23,318 bases of DNA from an uncultured bacterium (GCA_937975525.1 CALJUJ010000454.1:1-23318), one strand, 5' to 3'. Positions 8,193 through 16,157 are shown, counted from the first letter of the stretch. The notes: generated from the sequence alone by a model not told the origin. Made by a program: numbers and translations.

Positions 8193-9724
8193 GCACGAAG
8201 GCGAAGTTGTTGGGCATTCTCCTCGTCGCGGTCGTCGCCGCGATCGGTGGTGGCATCTACGGGACAACGGAGTTCTTTGCGACTCGCAGCGAGACTGCGG
8301 CGGGTGCGTGCGTCGAGCATGGCATCGAGCGCTGCCCGTTTTGCGATCCGTCGCTGCTCGAGTCGATGGGCTTCTGCAAAGAGCACGGGGTCCCCGAGGC
8401 AATCTGTTCGCGCTGCAGAGCCGACCTGGAGCCGGTGTTCCGTGCACGCAACGATTGGTGCGGGGGACACGGCATGTCGGAGTCGCAGTGCGAGCTCTGC
8501 AATCCGGGAACGCTGGAGAAGTACAGCAAGTACGACCCTACGGGTGGCGCGCTACCGGCATTGACTCCGGAGATCGAGATCGTCCGAGATGACTCACCGC
8601 GAGTCCGCCGCAAGCCGTCGGTGACGTGCGCCACCGAGCGCAGCACAATCCGCTTTGCGAGTCCCAACGTCGCCGCCCGGGCGGGACTGGAGACCGCCAA
8701 AGTGAGCCGTGCCCCGTTGCGGCGGATGCTCTCCGCTCCCGGCGAGCTGCGCTACGACGCAACCCGTCACGCGGTGCTGGCGTCGCGCGCCCCGGGCAAC
8801 GTCGTCGAGGTGCGCACGCAGGTCGGTGATCGAGTCGAGCCCGGCGACGTGCTGCTCGTCGTTGACTCCGTGGCGCTCGGCACGGCCAAGTCGGAGCTCC
8901 TCCAGGCGTCCGCACGCGTGGAGCTGTGGGAGAAGAACCACGCGCGAGAAAAGCAGCTACTCAAGAAGAGTCTGTCGACCGAGAAGGACGTTCTCGAGTC
9001 GGGCACGCATCTCACCGAGAGCCGCATCGCCGTCTCAGCGGCGGAGCAGAAGCTTCGCAACCTCGGTCTCGACGCAGCGAAGATCACAGAAATCTTGAAG
9101 AACGGCGACACATCGACGCGACTGGAGCTTGTGTCGCCGTTCTCTGGAGTCGTGGTCGAGCTTCGCGCCGTGATCGGTCAGCTGGCTGATCCGTCGGGTG
9201 TCTTGGTCTCGGTCGCAGACACGTCGCGCATCTGGGTCCTCGCAGACGTCGAGCAGGGTGACATCTCGCGTGTGTCCGCCGGCCAGGCCCTTCTCCTGAA
9301 CTTGGATGGGGTACCCGGCGAGACTTTCGCGGGGCGCGTGAACTGGATCAGCACGCAAGTCGATCCGCGGACGCGGACGGTAAAGGTGCGTGCGGAACTC
9401 GAGAACGCCCGTGGCCAGCTGCGCGCGGGCATGTTCGGCCGGGTCCGGATCGTCACCCGAGACGGGGAGCCAGCCTTGTTCGTTCCGAAGACCGCCGTGC
9501 AGTGGGAAGGCTGCTGCAACGTCGCCTTCGTGCAGCGGTCGCGGAGCGAGTTTGCGCCGCGCAAGCTCCACCTGGGCTACGACACGGGCGAGTACTACGA
9601 GGTTCTCTCGGGGCTGAACGCGGGTGACCACGTGGTCACACGGGGCAGCTTCCTGCTCAAGACCGAGCTCAAGAAAGGCAGCATCGGCGCGGGATGCTGC
9701 GAAGTCGATCACCTGGGCAAGTAG
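8189..9724 (+). CDS. czcB: RND efflux adaptor with fused CxxH/CxxC domain (CzcB-like)
   Basis: Periplasmic adaptor of the second metal exporter, 511 residues. After a membrane anchor (residues 7-28) comes one Cys/His-rich domain (C41,H44,C49,C52; C63,H66,C73,C76; C91,H94,C101,C104) identical in spacing to the repeats of the upstream gene. The adaptor proper starts near residue 150: lipoyl halves (NVVEVRTQVGDRVEPGDVL and VSPFSGVVVELRAVIGQ) around a helical hairpin, then the beta-barrel. Two vicinal Cys pairs (EGCCNV near residue 436 and GAGCCEV near the C-terminus) add further soft-metal sites. Start and stop are coupled to the neighbouring genes. Confidence 0.92.
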   Translation: MSTKAKLLGILLVAVVAAIGGGIYGTTEFFATRSETAAGACVEHGIERCPFCDPSLLESMGFCKEHGVPEAICSRCRADLEPVFRARNDWCGGHGMSESQCELCNPGTLEKYSKYDPTGGALPALTPEIEIVRDDSPRVRRKPSVTCATERSTIRFASPNVAARAGLETAKVSRAPLRRMLSAPGELRYDATRHAVLASRAPGNVVEVRTQVGDRVEPGDVLLVVDSVALGTAKSELLQASARVELWEKNHAREKQLLKKSLSTEKDVLESGTHLTESRIAVSAAEQKLRNLGLDAAKITEILKNGDTSTRLELVSPFSGVVVELRAVIGQLADPSGVLVSVADTSRIWVLADVEQGDISRVSAGQALLLNLDGVPGETFAGRVNWISTQVDPRTRTVKVRAELENARGQLRAGMFGRVRIVTRDGEPALFVPKTAVQWEGCCNVAFVQRSRSEFAPRKLHLGYDTGEYYEVLSGLNAGDHVVTRGSFLLKTELKKGSIGAGCCEVDHLGK

Positions 9725-9731
9725 ACGCACC

Positions 9732-12700
9732 ATGTTCGACGCCATCGTCTCCTGGTCGCTGCGCAATCGGCTCATCGTCCTCGTCTTTGCTGCTGGATTC
9801 ATCGGAGCGGGATTCTGGTCGCTTGCGCGGTTGCCGATCGATGCGTTCCCCGACACGACGCCGGTGCAGGTGCAGATCAACACCGCGGCGCCGTCGCTGA
9901 ACCCCATCGAGATCGAGCAGCAGATCACGTTCCCCGTAGAGCAGGCGATCGGCGGTCTGCCGGCGCTCCGCGACGTGCGCTCGGTCTCGAAGTTCGGGTT
10001 TTCGCAGGTCGTGGCCGTGTTTGCGGAGGGGACGGACGTCTACTTCGCGCGACAGCTGATCAACGAGCGGCTGCAGGCAGTCGAGCTGCCCGCGGGTTTG
10101 CCGAGGCCACAGATGGGGCCGGTGGCGACCGGGTTGGGTGAAGTGCTGCATTACGTGGTGCGCGGCGAGAAGCACTCGCTGGCCGAGCTGACCACGTTGC
10201 ACGACTGGGTCATCCGCCCTCAGCTGCTGACCGTCCCAGGCGTGGCGGAGGTGAACACCTGGGGTGGCGAGCGCCGGCAGTACCACGTGATCGTCGATCC
10301 CCATCGGCTGATCAAGTACGGCCTGACGCTCGACGACGTCATCGAGACGCTGCGCAAGAACAACGAGAACGTTGGCGGTGGCGTCATCGCCGATGCCGGA
10401 GAGCTACATCTGGTGCACGGCATCGGCCTGGCGACGACGATCGCCCAGCTCGAGTCGATCGTCGTGACGGCCCATAACGGCGTGCCGGTGCTTCTGCGCG
10501 ATGTCGGCGATGTGCGCGAGGGTCACCAGATCCGGCGCGGCGCGGTGACGGCCAACGGCAAGGGTGAGGTCATGCTCGGGCTCGGCTTCATGCTGATGGG
10601 CGAGAACAGCCACGACGTGACGCAGCGGCTCGAGAAGCGGCTCCGCGAGGCGAAGAACAGCCTGCCCGAGGGCGTCGAGATCGATGTCCTCTACGAACGG
10701 ACTGAACTGGTCGACCGCGTGATCGCGACGGTGCGCACGAACCTCCTGGAGGGCGCGCTCCTGGTGATCGCCGTCCTGTTCATGTTTCTCGGCAACTTGC
10801 GTGCAGGTCTCATCGTCGCCGCGGCCATCCCGCTGGCGATGTTGTTCTCGTTCAGCGCGATGCTGCGCTTCGGCATCGCCGCGAGTCTGCTGAGCCTCGG
10901 CGCGATCGACTTCGGTCTCGTCGTCGACAGCTCGGTGATCATCATCGAGAACTGCGTGCGGCGTCTGGGCGTCGAGCGCGGCACGAGACCAACCCTGGAC
11001 ATCGTGCGGGACGCGACGCTCGAGGTGTGCAAGCCGACCATGTTCGGTGAGCTGATCATCCTGATCGTCTACCTGCCGATTCTGCTGCTCGAAGGCATTG
11101 AGGGGCAGCTCTTCCGGCCGATGGCGCTCACGGTCATCTTCGCATTGACCGGTTCGCTGGTGTTTTCGCTGACGCTGATCCCGGTGCTGGCGAGCTTCGG
11201 ACTGGGCAGGAAGGTAGCCGAACGCGAGAACCCCATCGTCCGATTCGCGCAGTGGGTCTACCGCCCGGTCGTCCGTTTCGCGATCCGCTTCCGGCGCACG
11301 GTGGCGCTGGGCGGTTTCGCCGTTCTGGTCGTGGGTGCTCTGCTGGCGACCCGTCTTGGCACCACCTTCATCCCGCGCCTCTACGAGGAGGCGATCGTCA
11401 TCAACACCGTACGGCTGGCCGGCGTCTCTCTCGATGAGTCGGTGCGTTACGGGCTACGACTCGAGCAGCTGTTGAAGGATGATTTCCCCGACGAGATTCG
11501 GGACGTCTGGAGTCGCACCGGCACTCCGCAGGTCCTTACCGACCCGATGGGGCTGGAGGTCACGGACGTGTTCGTCACCCTCACGCCCCGCTCCAAGTGG
11601 ACGAAGGCGGAGACCCAGGCCGAGCTGACGACGAGGATGCAGACCGCGCTCGAAGTGATGCCCGGAATGCGGGCGATCTTCACCCAGCCGATCGAGATGC
11701 GCGTCAACGAGATGACGGCGGGTATCCGCGCCGACCTCGGCGTGAAGCTGTTCGGCGACGACCTCGAGCTGCTAAAGGCGAAGGCCGCGGAGATCCAGGA
11801 AGTCCTGGAGAGGATTCCGGGGGCAGCCGACGTGACCGCTGAGCAGGTGACCGGGCAGCCGGTACTAGAGGTCGAGCTCAAACGCGATGCCTTGGCGCGC
11901 CACGGTATCCCGGGTCAACACGTGCTGGACCTGGTCCAGGCACTCGGCGAGATCAAGGCCGGCGAGGTGCGTCAGGGCCAACGACGCTTCGATCTCGTCG
12001 TGCGGTTGGCCGACGTGTACCGCGCTGATCCGATGGCTGTGCGTAATCTCTGGGTGCCGACGGAGGCCGGTGAGCGCATCCCAATCTCCGAGCTCGCCGA
12101 TCTCCGCCAGGTCGAGGGGCCATCAACGATCAACCGGGAGTGGCAGAAGCGGCGGGTGATCGTGCAGGCCAACGTCCGCGACCGCGACTTGGGTGGCTTT
12201 GTGGAAGAGGCCCAGAAGACGATCGCTGCAGACGTCGAGCTGCCACCCGGCTACTTCGTGTCGTTCGGTGGCCAGTTCGAGCATCTGCAACGCGCAGGCA
12301 CCCGGCTGATGATCATCATCCCCATCGCGTTGGCTGCGATCCTGTTTCTGCTCTACCTGAGCACACGTTCGTTGGTGGATGCGCTCTTGATTGCGACGGG
12401 CGCGCCGTTCGCCGCGTTCGGAGGGATTGTCGCGCTGTGGCTGCGAGACATGCCGTTCACGATCTCCGCCGGGGTCGGCTTCGTTGCGGTCTCTGGTGTG
12501 TCAGTGCTCAACGGCCTCGTCCTGGTCTCGACGATTCGCCGCAAGATCGACGACGAAGGCCTTTCCGTGGAGGACGCGATCGAGGAGACCCGCCTCCTGC
12601 GCCTGCGCCCGATCCTGATGACGGCGCTCGTGGCGGCGCTGGGATTCGTGCCGATGGCGCTGAACACCAGCGTCGGCGCCGAGGTGCAGCGGCCGCTGGC

Positions 12701-12806
12701 GACGGTCGTGATCGGCGGCGTCATCGCTGACAACCTTCTTACGCTCATGGTGCTGCCGGCACTGTACGCGCTGTTCGGTCGACGATCGCGCGAAGCAACG
12801 ACGTAG
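9732..12806 (+). CDS. czcA: CzcA-type heavy-metal RND efflux pump
   Basis: A complete 1024-residue HME-RND pump, close to the usual length for the family. The fourth transmembrane helix carries DFGLVVDSSVIIIEN (about residues 393-407). The acidic pattern DFG..VD...EN is the one known from Zn/Co/Cd pumps such as CzcA and differs from the Cu/Ag type. The start is set at the ATG seven bases after the adaptor stop; the longer open frame upstream only overlaps the adaptor. No Shine-Dalgarno is seen, so translation probably relies on coupling. Together with the ArsR, TolC, Cys/His and adaptor genes it forms a complete CzcCBA export system. Confidence 0.95.
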   Translation: MFDAIVSWSLRNRLIVLVFAAGFIGAGFWSLARLPIDAFPDTTPVQVQINTAAPSLNPIEIEQQITFPVEQAIGGLPALRDVRSVSKFGFSQVVAVFAEGTDVYFARQLINERLQAVELPAGLPRPQMGPVATGLGEVLHYVVRGEKHSLAELTTLHDWVIRPQLLTVPGVAEVNTWGGERRQYHVIVDPHRLIKYGLTLDDVIETLRKNNENVGGGVIADAGELHLVHGIGLATTIAQLESIVVTAHNGVPVLLRDVGDVREGHQIRRGAVTANGKGEVMLGLGFMLMGENSHDVTQRLEKRLREAKNSLPEGVEIDVLYERTELVDRVIATVRTNLLEGALLVIAVLFMFLGNLRAGLIVAAAIPLAMLFSFSAMLRFGIAASLLSLGAIDFGLVVDSSVIIIENCVRRLGVERGTRPTLDIVRDATLEVCKPTMFGELIILIVYLPILLLEGIEGQLFRPMALTVIFALTGSLVFSLTLIPVLASFGLGRKVAERENPIVRFAQWVYRPVVRFAIRFRRTVALGGFAVLVVGALLATRLGTTFIPRLYEEAIVINTVRLAGVSLDESVRYGLRLEQLLKDDFPDEIRDVWSRTGTPQVLTDPMGLEVTDVFVTLTPRSKWTKAETQAELTTRMQTALEVMPGMRAIFTQPIEMRVNEMTAGIRADLGVKLFGDDLELLKAKAAEIQEVLERIPGAADVTAEQVTGQPVLEVELKRDALARHGIPGQHVLDLVQALGEIKAGEVRQGQRRFDLVVRLADVYRADPMAVRNLWVPTEAGERIPISELADLRQVEGPSTINREWQKRRVIVQANVRDRDLGGFVEEAQKTIAADVELPPGYFVSFGGQFEHLQRAGTRLMIIIPIALAAILFLLYLSTRSLVDALLIATGAPFAAFGGIVALWLRDMPFTISAGVGFVAVSGVSVLNGLVLVSTIRRKIDDEGLSVEDAIEETRLLRLRPILMTALVAALGFVPMALNTSVGAEVQRPLATVVIGGVIADNLLTLMVLPALYALFGRRSREATT

Positions 12807-12912
12807 AAGGCGGTATGACCAGCGGGGGCGCGACGGAGCGATCAAGCGCCGAATCCGAACATTGAACCCTGAACCCGGGTAGAGACTTCGCGTTCGCGCT
12901 ATTCTGCGTTCG

Positions 12913-13338
12913 ATGCCGGACTCATACACCATCGGTCACCTGGCGAGGGCCGCGGACGTCCCGACCTCGACCGTCCGCTACTACGAGCAGCGCGGACTCC
13001 TACGACCCGAGCGGCGCACCGAGTCGAACTACCGCATGTATGGGCCCGCGAGCCTGCGACGCTTGCGTTTCATCCGCATCGCCCAACAGACGGGCTTCAC
13101 ACTCGAGGACATCGCGCTCCTTCTGCGTCTCCGTGACGGAGCGACCGGGAACACCTGCAAGCAGGTGGAGACACTGATCGACCAGCGGCTGAGCCTCATC
13201 ACCGAGCAGCTTCGCGAGCTTCGACGCGTCCAAAAGGTGCTGAAGTCGACCCTGGACTGGTGCCGCAACCCTCGGGTCAAAGGGCGTTGTCGCGTTCTCG
13301 ATGATCTCGACGGGCGTGCTCGGAAGGAGGGTCGTTGA
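12913..13338 (+). CDS. merR: MerR, mercury-type transcription regulator
   Basis: A 141-residue MerR-family activator with N-terminal winged helix (residues 5-70, including VRYYEQRGLLRP) and a dimerisation helix. The three Hg(II) ligands of classical MerR are all present at the same numbers: Cys82, Cys117 and Cys126, with the last two in CRNPRVKGRC. This is strong evidence for mercury sensing. A -10-like TATTCT lies seven bases before the ATG and there is no Shine-Dalgarno, so the mRNA may be leaderless. A single TTGAAC half-site at 12862-12867 may allow autoregulation. The selenoprotein gene begins 49 bases downstream on the same strand, with its own promoter. Confidence 0.92.
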   Translation: MPDSYTIGHLARAADVPTSTVRYYEQRGLLRPERRTESNYRMYGPASLRRLRFIRIAQQTGFTLEDIALLLRLRDGATGNTCKQVETLIDQRLSLITEQLRELRRVQKVLKSTLDWCRNPRVKGRCRVLDDLDGRARKEGR

Positions 13339-13349
13339 CGCAACGTCGC

Positions 13350-13381
13350 TTGACCTTGAACCATGCTCCAAGCTGTAGCCT
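13350..13381 (+). promoter_or_regulatory. MerR-type promoter/operator of the HMA-thioredoxin gene
   Basis: TTGACC (13350-13355) and TAGCCT (13376-13381) are separated by 20 bases, the stretched spacer that needs MerR-type DNA distortion. The spacer contains an imperfect dyad TTGAAC-N4-CTCCAA. The -10 ends six bases before the ATG at 13388, so the predicted transcript starts at the start codon itself. Confidence 0.72.
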
Positions 13382-13387
13382 GATCAC

Positions 13388-14110
13388 ATGATGACGTCCC
13401 GAACCTTGGCCTCCGGCCTTGTCGTCCTCTTTGGCCTGGCGGCTTGCTCGTCAGACTCATCCGTCGACTCGAAGCCCAACGCCGATCCGCAGATGTCGAA
13501 GCTGGTCTCGATTCGGGTCGCGGGATTCGTCGAGTCGGCCGGCATCACCTGAATGGATTGACCGAACAAGGTCAAAGAGGCCCTGGATGGGCTTCAAGGA
13601 GTCTTGGATGTTCAGGTGGACCTCGAGAAGGACCGGTTCGACGTCACCTACGACGCGGGGCGCGTAGCCATCAATGCACTACTCGACGCGATCCGCAAGC
13701 TCGAGTACGAGCCGGTCGTCGTGGAGAGCACTCCGGGCACATCCAAGAGTGGCACGACCCAGGTCGATCTGGGGGCGCTTCCTGAAGAGCTCGCCAAGCT
13801 GTTCGGAGAGGCCCGCGATGCGAGCAAGCCCGTGCTCTTGCAGTTCTCGGGCCCGGGTTGACCGCCGTGCAAGCGCATGGATGCCGTGACGTATCCAGAC
13901 GAACGCGTGAAGAACGAGCTCGTCGAACACTGGCTCACGACGAAGATCGACGTCAGCGAGCAGAAGGCCGTGGCTTCGACCTTCGGCGTGTCCGGGATCC
14001 CGGTCGCCGTGGCGGTGTCGCCGAAGGGCGAGATCCTCGGACGGGTGCTCGGGTTCGTCGAACCCGAGGGACTCGAGAGGGAGCTCACCCGGCTACGCGG
14101 AGCGCGTTAG
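13388..14110 (+). CDS. Selenoprotein: HMA (UxxU)-thioredoxin (UxxC) lipoprotein
   Basis: Predicted 240-residue periplasmic lipoprotein read through three in-frame UGA codons (13550, 13559, 13859). A signal peptide ends in lipobox GLAAC (Cys20). Next is a MerP-like heavy-metal-associated domain (about 38-110), whose metal loop reads GIT-U-MD-U-PNKVKEAL where the family has GMTCxxC (U55, U58). A thioredoxin-like domain follows (about 130-240), with the active site SGPG-U-PPCKRM (U158, C161) and a cis-proline loop SGIPVAV near residue 205. No stop other than UGA occurs. A hairpin with loop UGGAU follows the first UGA pair. The alternative, a gene broken three times, would have to hit exactly the ligand cysteines. 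Inferred role: Hg(II) binding and thiol/selenol exchange in the periplasm. Its stop overlaps that of the convergent MerTP gene. Confidence 0.85.
13577..13595 (+). promoter_or_regulatory. Putative bacterial SECIS hairpin for U55/U58
   Basis: A seven-base stem (GAGGCCC with GGGCTTC, one G-U pair) closes the five-base loop TGGAT. The loop GG lies 24 bases after the second UGA and 33 after the first, within the distance known for bacterial selenocysteine insertion elements, which carry a G in the apical loop. Confidence 0.55.
13875..13884 (+). promoter_or_regulatory. Weak SECIS candidate for U158
   Basis: GCA and TGC flank a TGGA loop about 18-19 bases after the third UGA. The stem is only three to four base pairs and an outer pairing (CGT/ACG) needs an internal loop, so this is much weaker than the other candidates. 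The loop again shows GG. Confidence 0.25.
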
Positions 14111-14703
14111 TTCCCCGAGAGCTTGTATCCTGCGCGAGCGACGGCCTTGGCGAGGTCGTCGGGTGCGGGGGAGGCATCTTTCTCGAAGTAGATGGTCGCG
14201 ACGCTCTCGGGGTAGCTCACCGAGGCCTCTTCGACACCAGGCACGGAGAGCAGCTCCTTGCGCACGTGGGCGGTGCAGGCTTCGCACGTCATCCCGTCGA
14301 TGTGCAACGTCGCAGAGGCCAGCTCGGCTGCAACAGGTGGCGGCGCGACTTGGCCGTTGGCAACCAGGCCGACGTAGTTGGGGAAGAACGCGATGCCGGC
14401 AACGAAGAGCGTGGCGATCCAGAGCATGGCTCGATTCCACCGCTGAAGCCTCGGCTTGGGCGTCGCGCACGCGTCACCAGGCTCGCAGGACGGCCGCTGG
14501 AAGTAGCTGAGGTAGAACCCCGCACCCAGGAGGACCACGGTCAGGGCTAGGAAGTAGGGACGGACACCCTCGAACTGCGCCGACACTCCCGCCGCAGAGA
14601 CCCCGAAGGTCACGAGCAAGAGCGGCAACCAGCAGCAGGCCGAAGCGATCAACGCCGCGAGCACCGAACCACCGACCGTGACGAGCCCGGTTCGACGGCT
14701 CAT
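14107..14703 (-). CDS. merT: MerT-MerP fusion, mercuric ion transporter
   Basis: A 198-residue inner-membrane Hg(II) uptake protein with a fused C-terminal MerP-like domain. The MerT part has membrane helices near residues 10-32, 50-68 and 92-112, with the diagnostic vicinal pair in SACCWLP (Cys23, Cys24) and a further pair Cys73/Cys79 after the second helix. The heavy-metal-associated domain (about 130-195) has the normal GMTCEAC (Cys140, Cys143). The start is the ATG that overlaps the stop of the CopZ-like gene (ATGA); the longer open frame upstream is not used. It retains cysteines, in contrast to the UGA-containing HMA proteins on either side. A classical mer operon would pair it with merA, which is absent here. 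Confidence 0.9.
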   Translation of the reverse strand: MSRRTGLVTVGGSVLAALIASACCWLPLLLVTFGVSAAGVSAQFEGVRPYFLALTVVLLGAGFYLSYFQRPSCEPGDACATPKPRLQRWNRAMLWIATLFVAGIAFFPNYVGLVANGQVAPPPVAAELASATLHIDGMTCEACTAHVRKELLSVPGVEEASVSYPESVATIYFEKDASPAPDDLAKAVARAGYKLSGN

Positions 14704-15119
14704 GATCGTGCCTCCTCGACCGCCTTCCGCAGATCGGCAAGGCAGCACGTTCCCTTGGGATTCATGGTCTCGCAGCTGCACTCCTTCGCCCGGACTTTGG
14801 CGGTCACGGCTTCGATGACGCCGGAGGTGCCGGTCTGCAGGACCTCATCGCGGATGCTCTCCCGCGTGTGCCCGAAGCAGTAGCACACGGTTCTCGGAGG
14901 ATCGGGCTCCTTCTCCCCGACGCGAACCACGAGGTCCGACTTGCGGAGGGTCGTCCCGTCCTCGGCGAAGTAGACGACGTCGCAGGTCGGGTCGCCGCAG
15001 TACGACCAGGCGTGTTCCGCGACCGCGGCTCGGCGCTCGGGCCGGACCAAGCTCAAGACCGTGATCGGCTTGACCGGCCGGCCACTGGACTTCGTGTCGG
15101 GGCAACAGATGGCGTTCAT
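14700..15119 (-). CDS. CopZ N-terminal-like zinc/[2Fe-2S] protein
   Basis: A 139-residue cytoplasmic protein resembling the N-terminal domain of Archaeoglobus CopZ, which binds one Zn and one [2Fe-2S] cluster. Recognisable blocks are the initial CCP (Cys5, Cys6), the SYCGDPTCDVVYF stretch (Cys41, Cys46), VCYCFGHTRESI (Cys79, Cys81), and the cluster-binding tail with Cys114, Cys116, Cys125 and Cys126. The copper-binding HMA domain of true CopZ is missing here but is present in the MerTP protein encoded next, whose start overlaps this stop. This suggests a redox or delivery partner for Hg(II) entering through MerT (inference). The gene follows a MerR-type promoter and seems leaderless. Confidence 0.82.
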   Translation of the reverse strand: MNAICCPDTKSSGRPVKPITVLSLVRPERRAAVAEHAWSYCGDPTCDVVYFAEDGTTLRKSDLVVRVGEKEPDPPRTVCYCFGHTRESIRDEVLQTGTSGVIEAVTAKVRAKECSCETMNPKGTCCLADLRKAVEEARS

Positions 15120-15125
15120 GACGCC

Positions 15126-15157
15126 ATGTTCGGCCTTGAACCCAGCTTCAAGGTCAA
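15126..15157 (-). promoter_or_regulatory. MerR-type promoter/operator of the CopZ-like/MerTP operon
   Basis: On the minus strand TTGACC, a 20-base spacer and GAACAT precede the ATG at 15119 by six bases, so the transcript should begin at the start codon. The spacer holds a near-perfect dyad TTGAAG-N4-GTTCAA, extended by flanking CC/GG, which is the best version of the site shared with the two other promoters. Confidence 0.75.
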
Positions 15158-15162
15158 GGGGG

Positions 15163-15181
15163 CGGCTGTGAAAAAGCCGCG
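15163..15181 (-). terminator. Hairpin after the PDZ-selenoprotein gene, possible terminator
   Basis: GCGGCT and AGCCGC pair around a seven-base T-rich loop just after the stop at 15183. There is no T-run after the stem, so it is a weak candidate for termination before the next promoter. Confidence 0.3.
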
Positions 15182-15182
15182 G

Positions 15183-15986
15183 CTACTGGCCGAGCAGTTC
15201 GACGACCTTGGCGACGGCGTCTTTCGAGGGCAGCGGGACCCCACCGACGTACTTGCCTTCGGCGTCCAGCACGGCCAGGCCCGGGATCGGCGCCTTCCGG
15301 TGTTCCCGCTTGAACTTGTAGGCGTGTGGCCGCCGCACGATGACCGTGACGGCGTCCTTCGCAGCCTCGATGACCTTCTTGTCGTTGACGATGTCTGAGA
15401 GCGCACGGCTCTCAAAGCGGGTGCTGGGTCATCAAGTCTCCGCACCGGAGAGTCCGACGAGCACGAGCTTCTTCTCCTTCTTGGCCTTCGCGAGCGCCGC
15501 GTCCAGGTTGGCGAGGCTCGCGTAGTCCCAGGCGAGCGGTGCGACCTTCGGCAACTTGACCTCTTTGGTGCCGAGTGCGATCTCGATCGTCTCTTCCTTG
15601 CCTGTCTTCGCTCGGAGGACCGCTGCCTCCACCTTCTGACCTGGTGCACTGGCGCGAAGCACGTCGGCGATGTCGTCCTGGCTGAACACTTCGACGTTGC
15701 TGAGCCGGACGAGGACGTCACCAGCAGCGAGACCAGCTTTGGTCGCGGCGCCGTCCTTGACCAAGTCGGATACGATCTGGCCACGAGCGCGCACTTCGAA
15801 CTTGAGGCCCAGCTGTTTGACCTCGTCCTTCGTGGGTGCCCGTGTGGAGGCGCCGAGAGTCGCGATCTTGATGGTCGGATCGGGTTTGGTGGGCTTCTTG
15901 TCCTGCTTCTGCGGCTGTTGTGCCGTGAGCGCGCAGCTCAGCAGCAGCGCTGTAGTCACGAAGGTGATTCGAGTCGTTGTTCTCAT
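15183..15986 (-). CDS. Selenoprotein: secreted PDZ-thioredoxin protein with vicinal UU
   Basis: Predicted 267-residue exported protein read through two adjacent UGA codons (15434-15429; U185, U186). It has a signal peptide (residues 1-22, ending ALTA-Q), a Lys/Pro-rich linker, a PDZ domain (about 60-150, with GLAAGDVLVRL) and a thioredoxin-like domain (about 165-267). The latter reads LVLVGLSGAET-UU-PSTRFESRAL at the position of the redox motif and later APIPGLAVLD, the expected cis-proline strand. The 82 codons after the second UGA are open and domain-like up to a TAG. A nine-base-pair hairpin follows at SECIS distance. Known vicinal Cys pairs in MerA and MerT bind Hg(II), so UU as a mercury site is a reasonable inference. 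No Shine-Dalgarno; an in-frame ATG at 16022 is less likely. Confidence 0.82.
15394..15416 (-). promoter_or_regulatory. Putative SECIS hairpin for the UU pair
   Basis: On the minus strand a nine-base-pair stem (TTTGAGAGC with GCTCTCAGA, one T-G pair) closes a five-base loop CGTGC. The stem starts 12 bases and the loop 21 bases after the second UGA, and the loop has G at its second position, as expected for bacterial SECIS elements. Confidence 0.6.
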
Positions 15987-16020
15987 GCGCGGCGTTGGGG
16001 TTCGAGAATGGATTGAGCAC

Positions 16021-16052
16021 ATTCTCGACGTTGAACCGTGGTTGAGGGTCAA
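16021..16052 (-). promoter_or_regulatory. MerR-type promoter/operator of the PDZ-selenoprotein gene
   Basis: On the minus strand TTGACC, a 20-base spacer and GAGAAT form a stretched promoter. The spacer dyad is CTCAAC-N4-GTTCAA, matching the half-site TTGAAC of the other two promoters. A leader of about 28 bases would precede the ATG at 15986. Confidence 0.65.
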
Positions 16053-16157
16053 CGATTGAACGTGATCGGGCGAAAAGCCCCTGGACAGTGCTGATGGGCT
16101 GCGGGGAACTCGGGCGACGGGATCAACGCCTGTGACGTCAAATCCTGGTGGACAGCC

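Noticed and set aside
12862..12890. A full MerR operator upstream of merR
   Set aside because: Only one TTGAAC half-site is present, the second half does not match and no -35/-10 pair with the right spacing was found.
15116..15784. A 222-residue minus-strand ORF in another frame across the UU region
   Set aside because: It is Ser/Arg-rich shadow sequence without any domain, while the PDZ-thioredoxin frame is coherent on both sides of the UGA pair.
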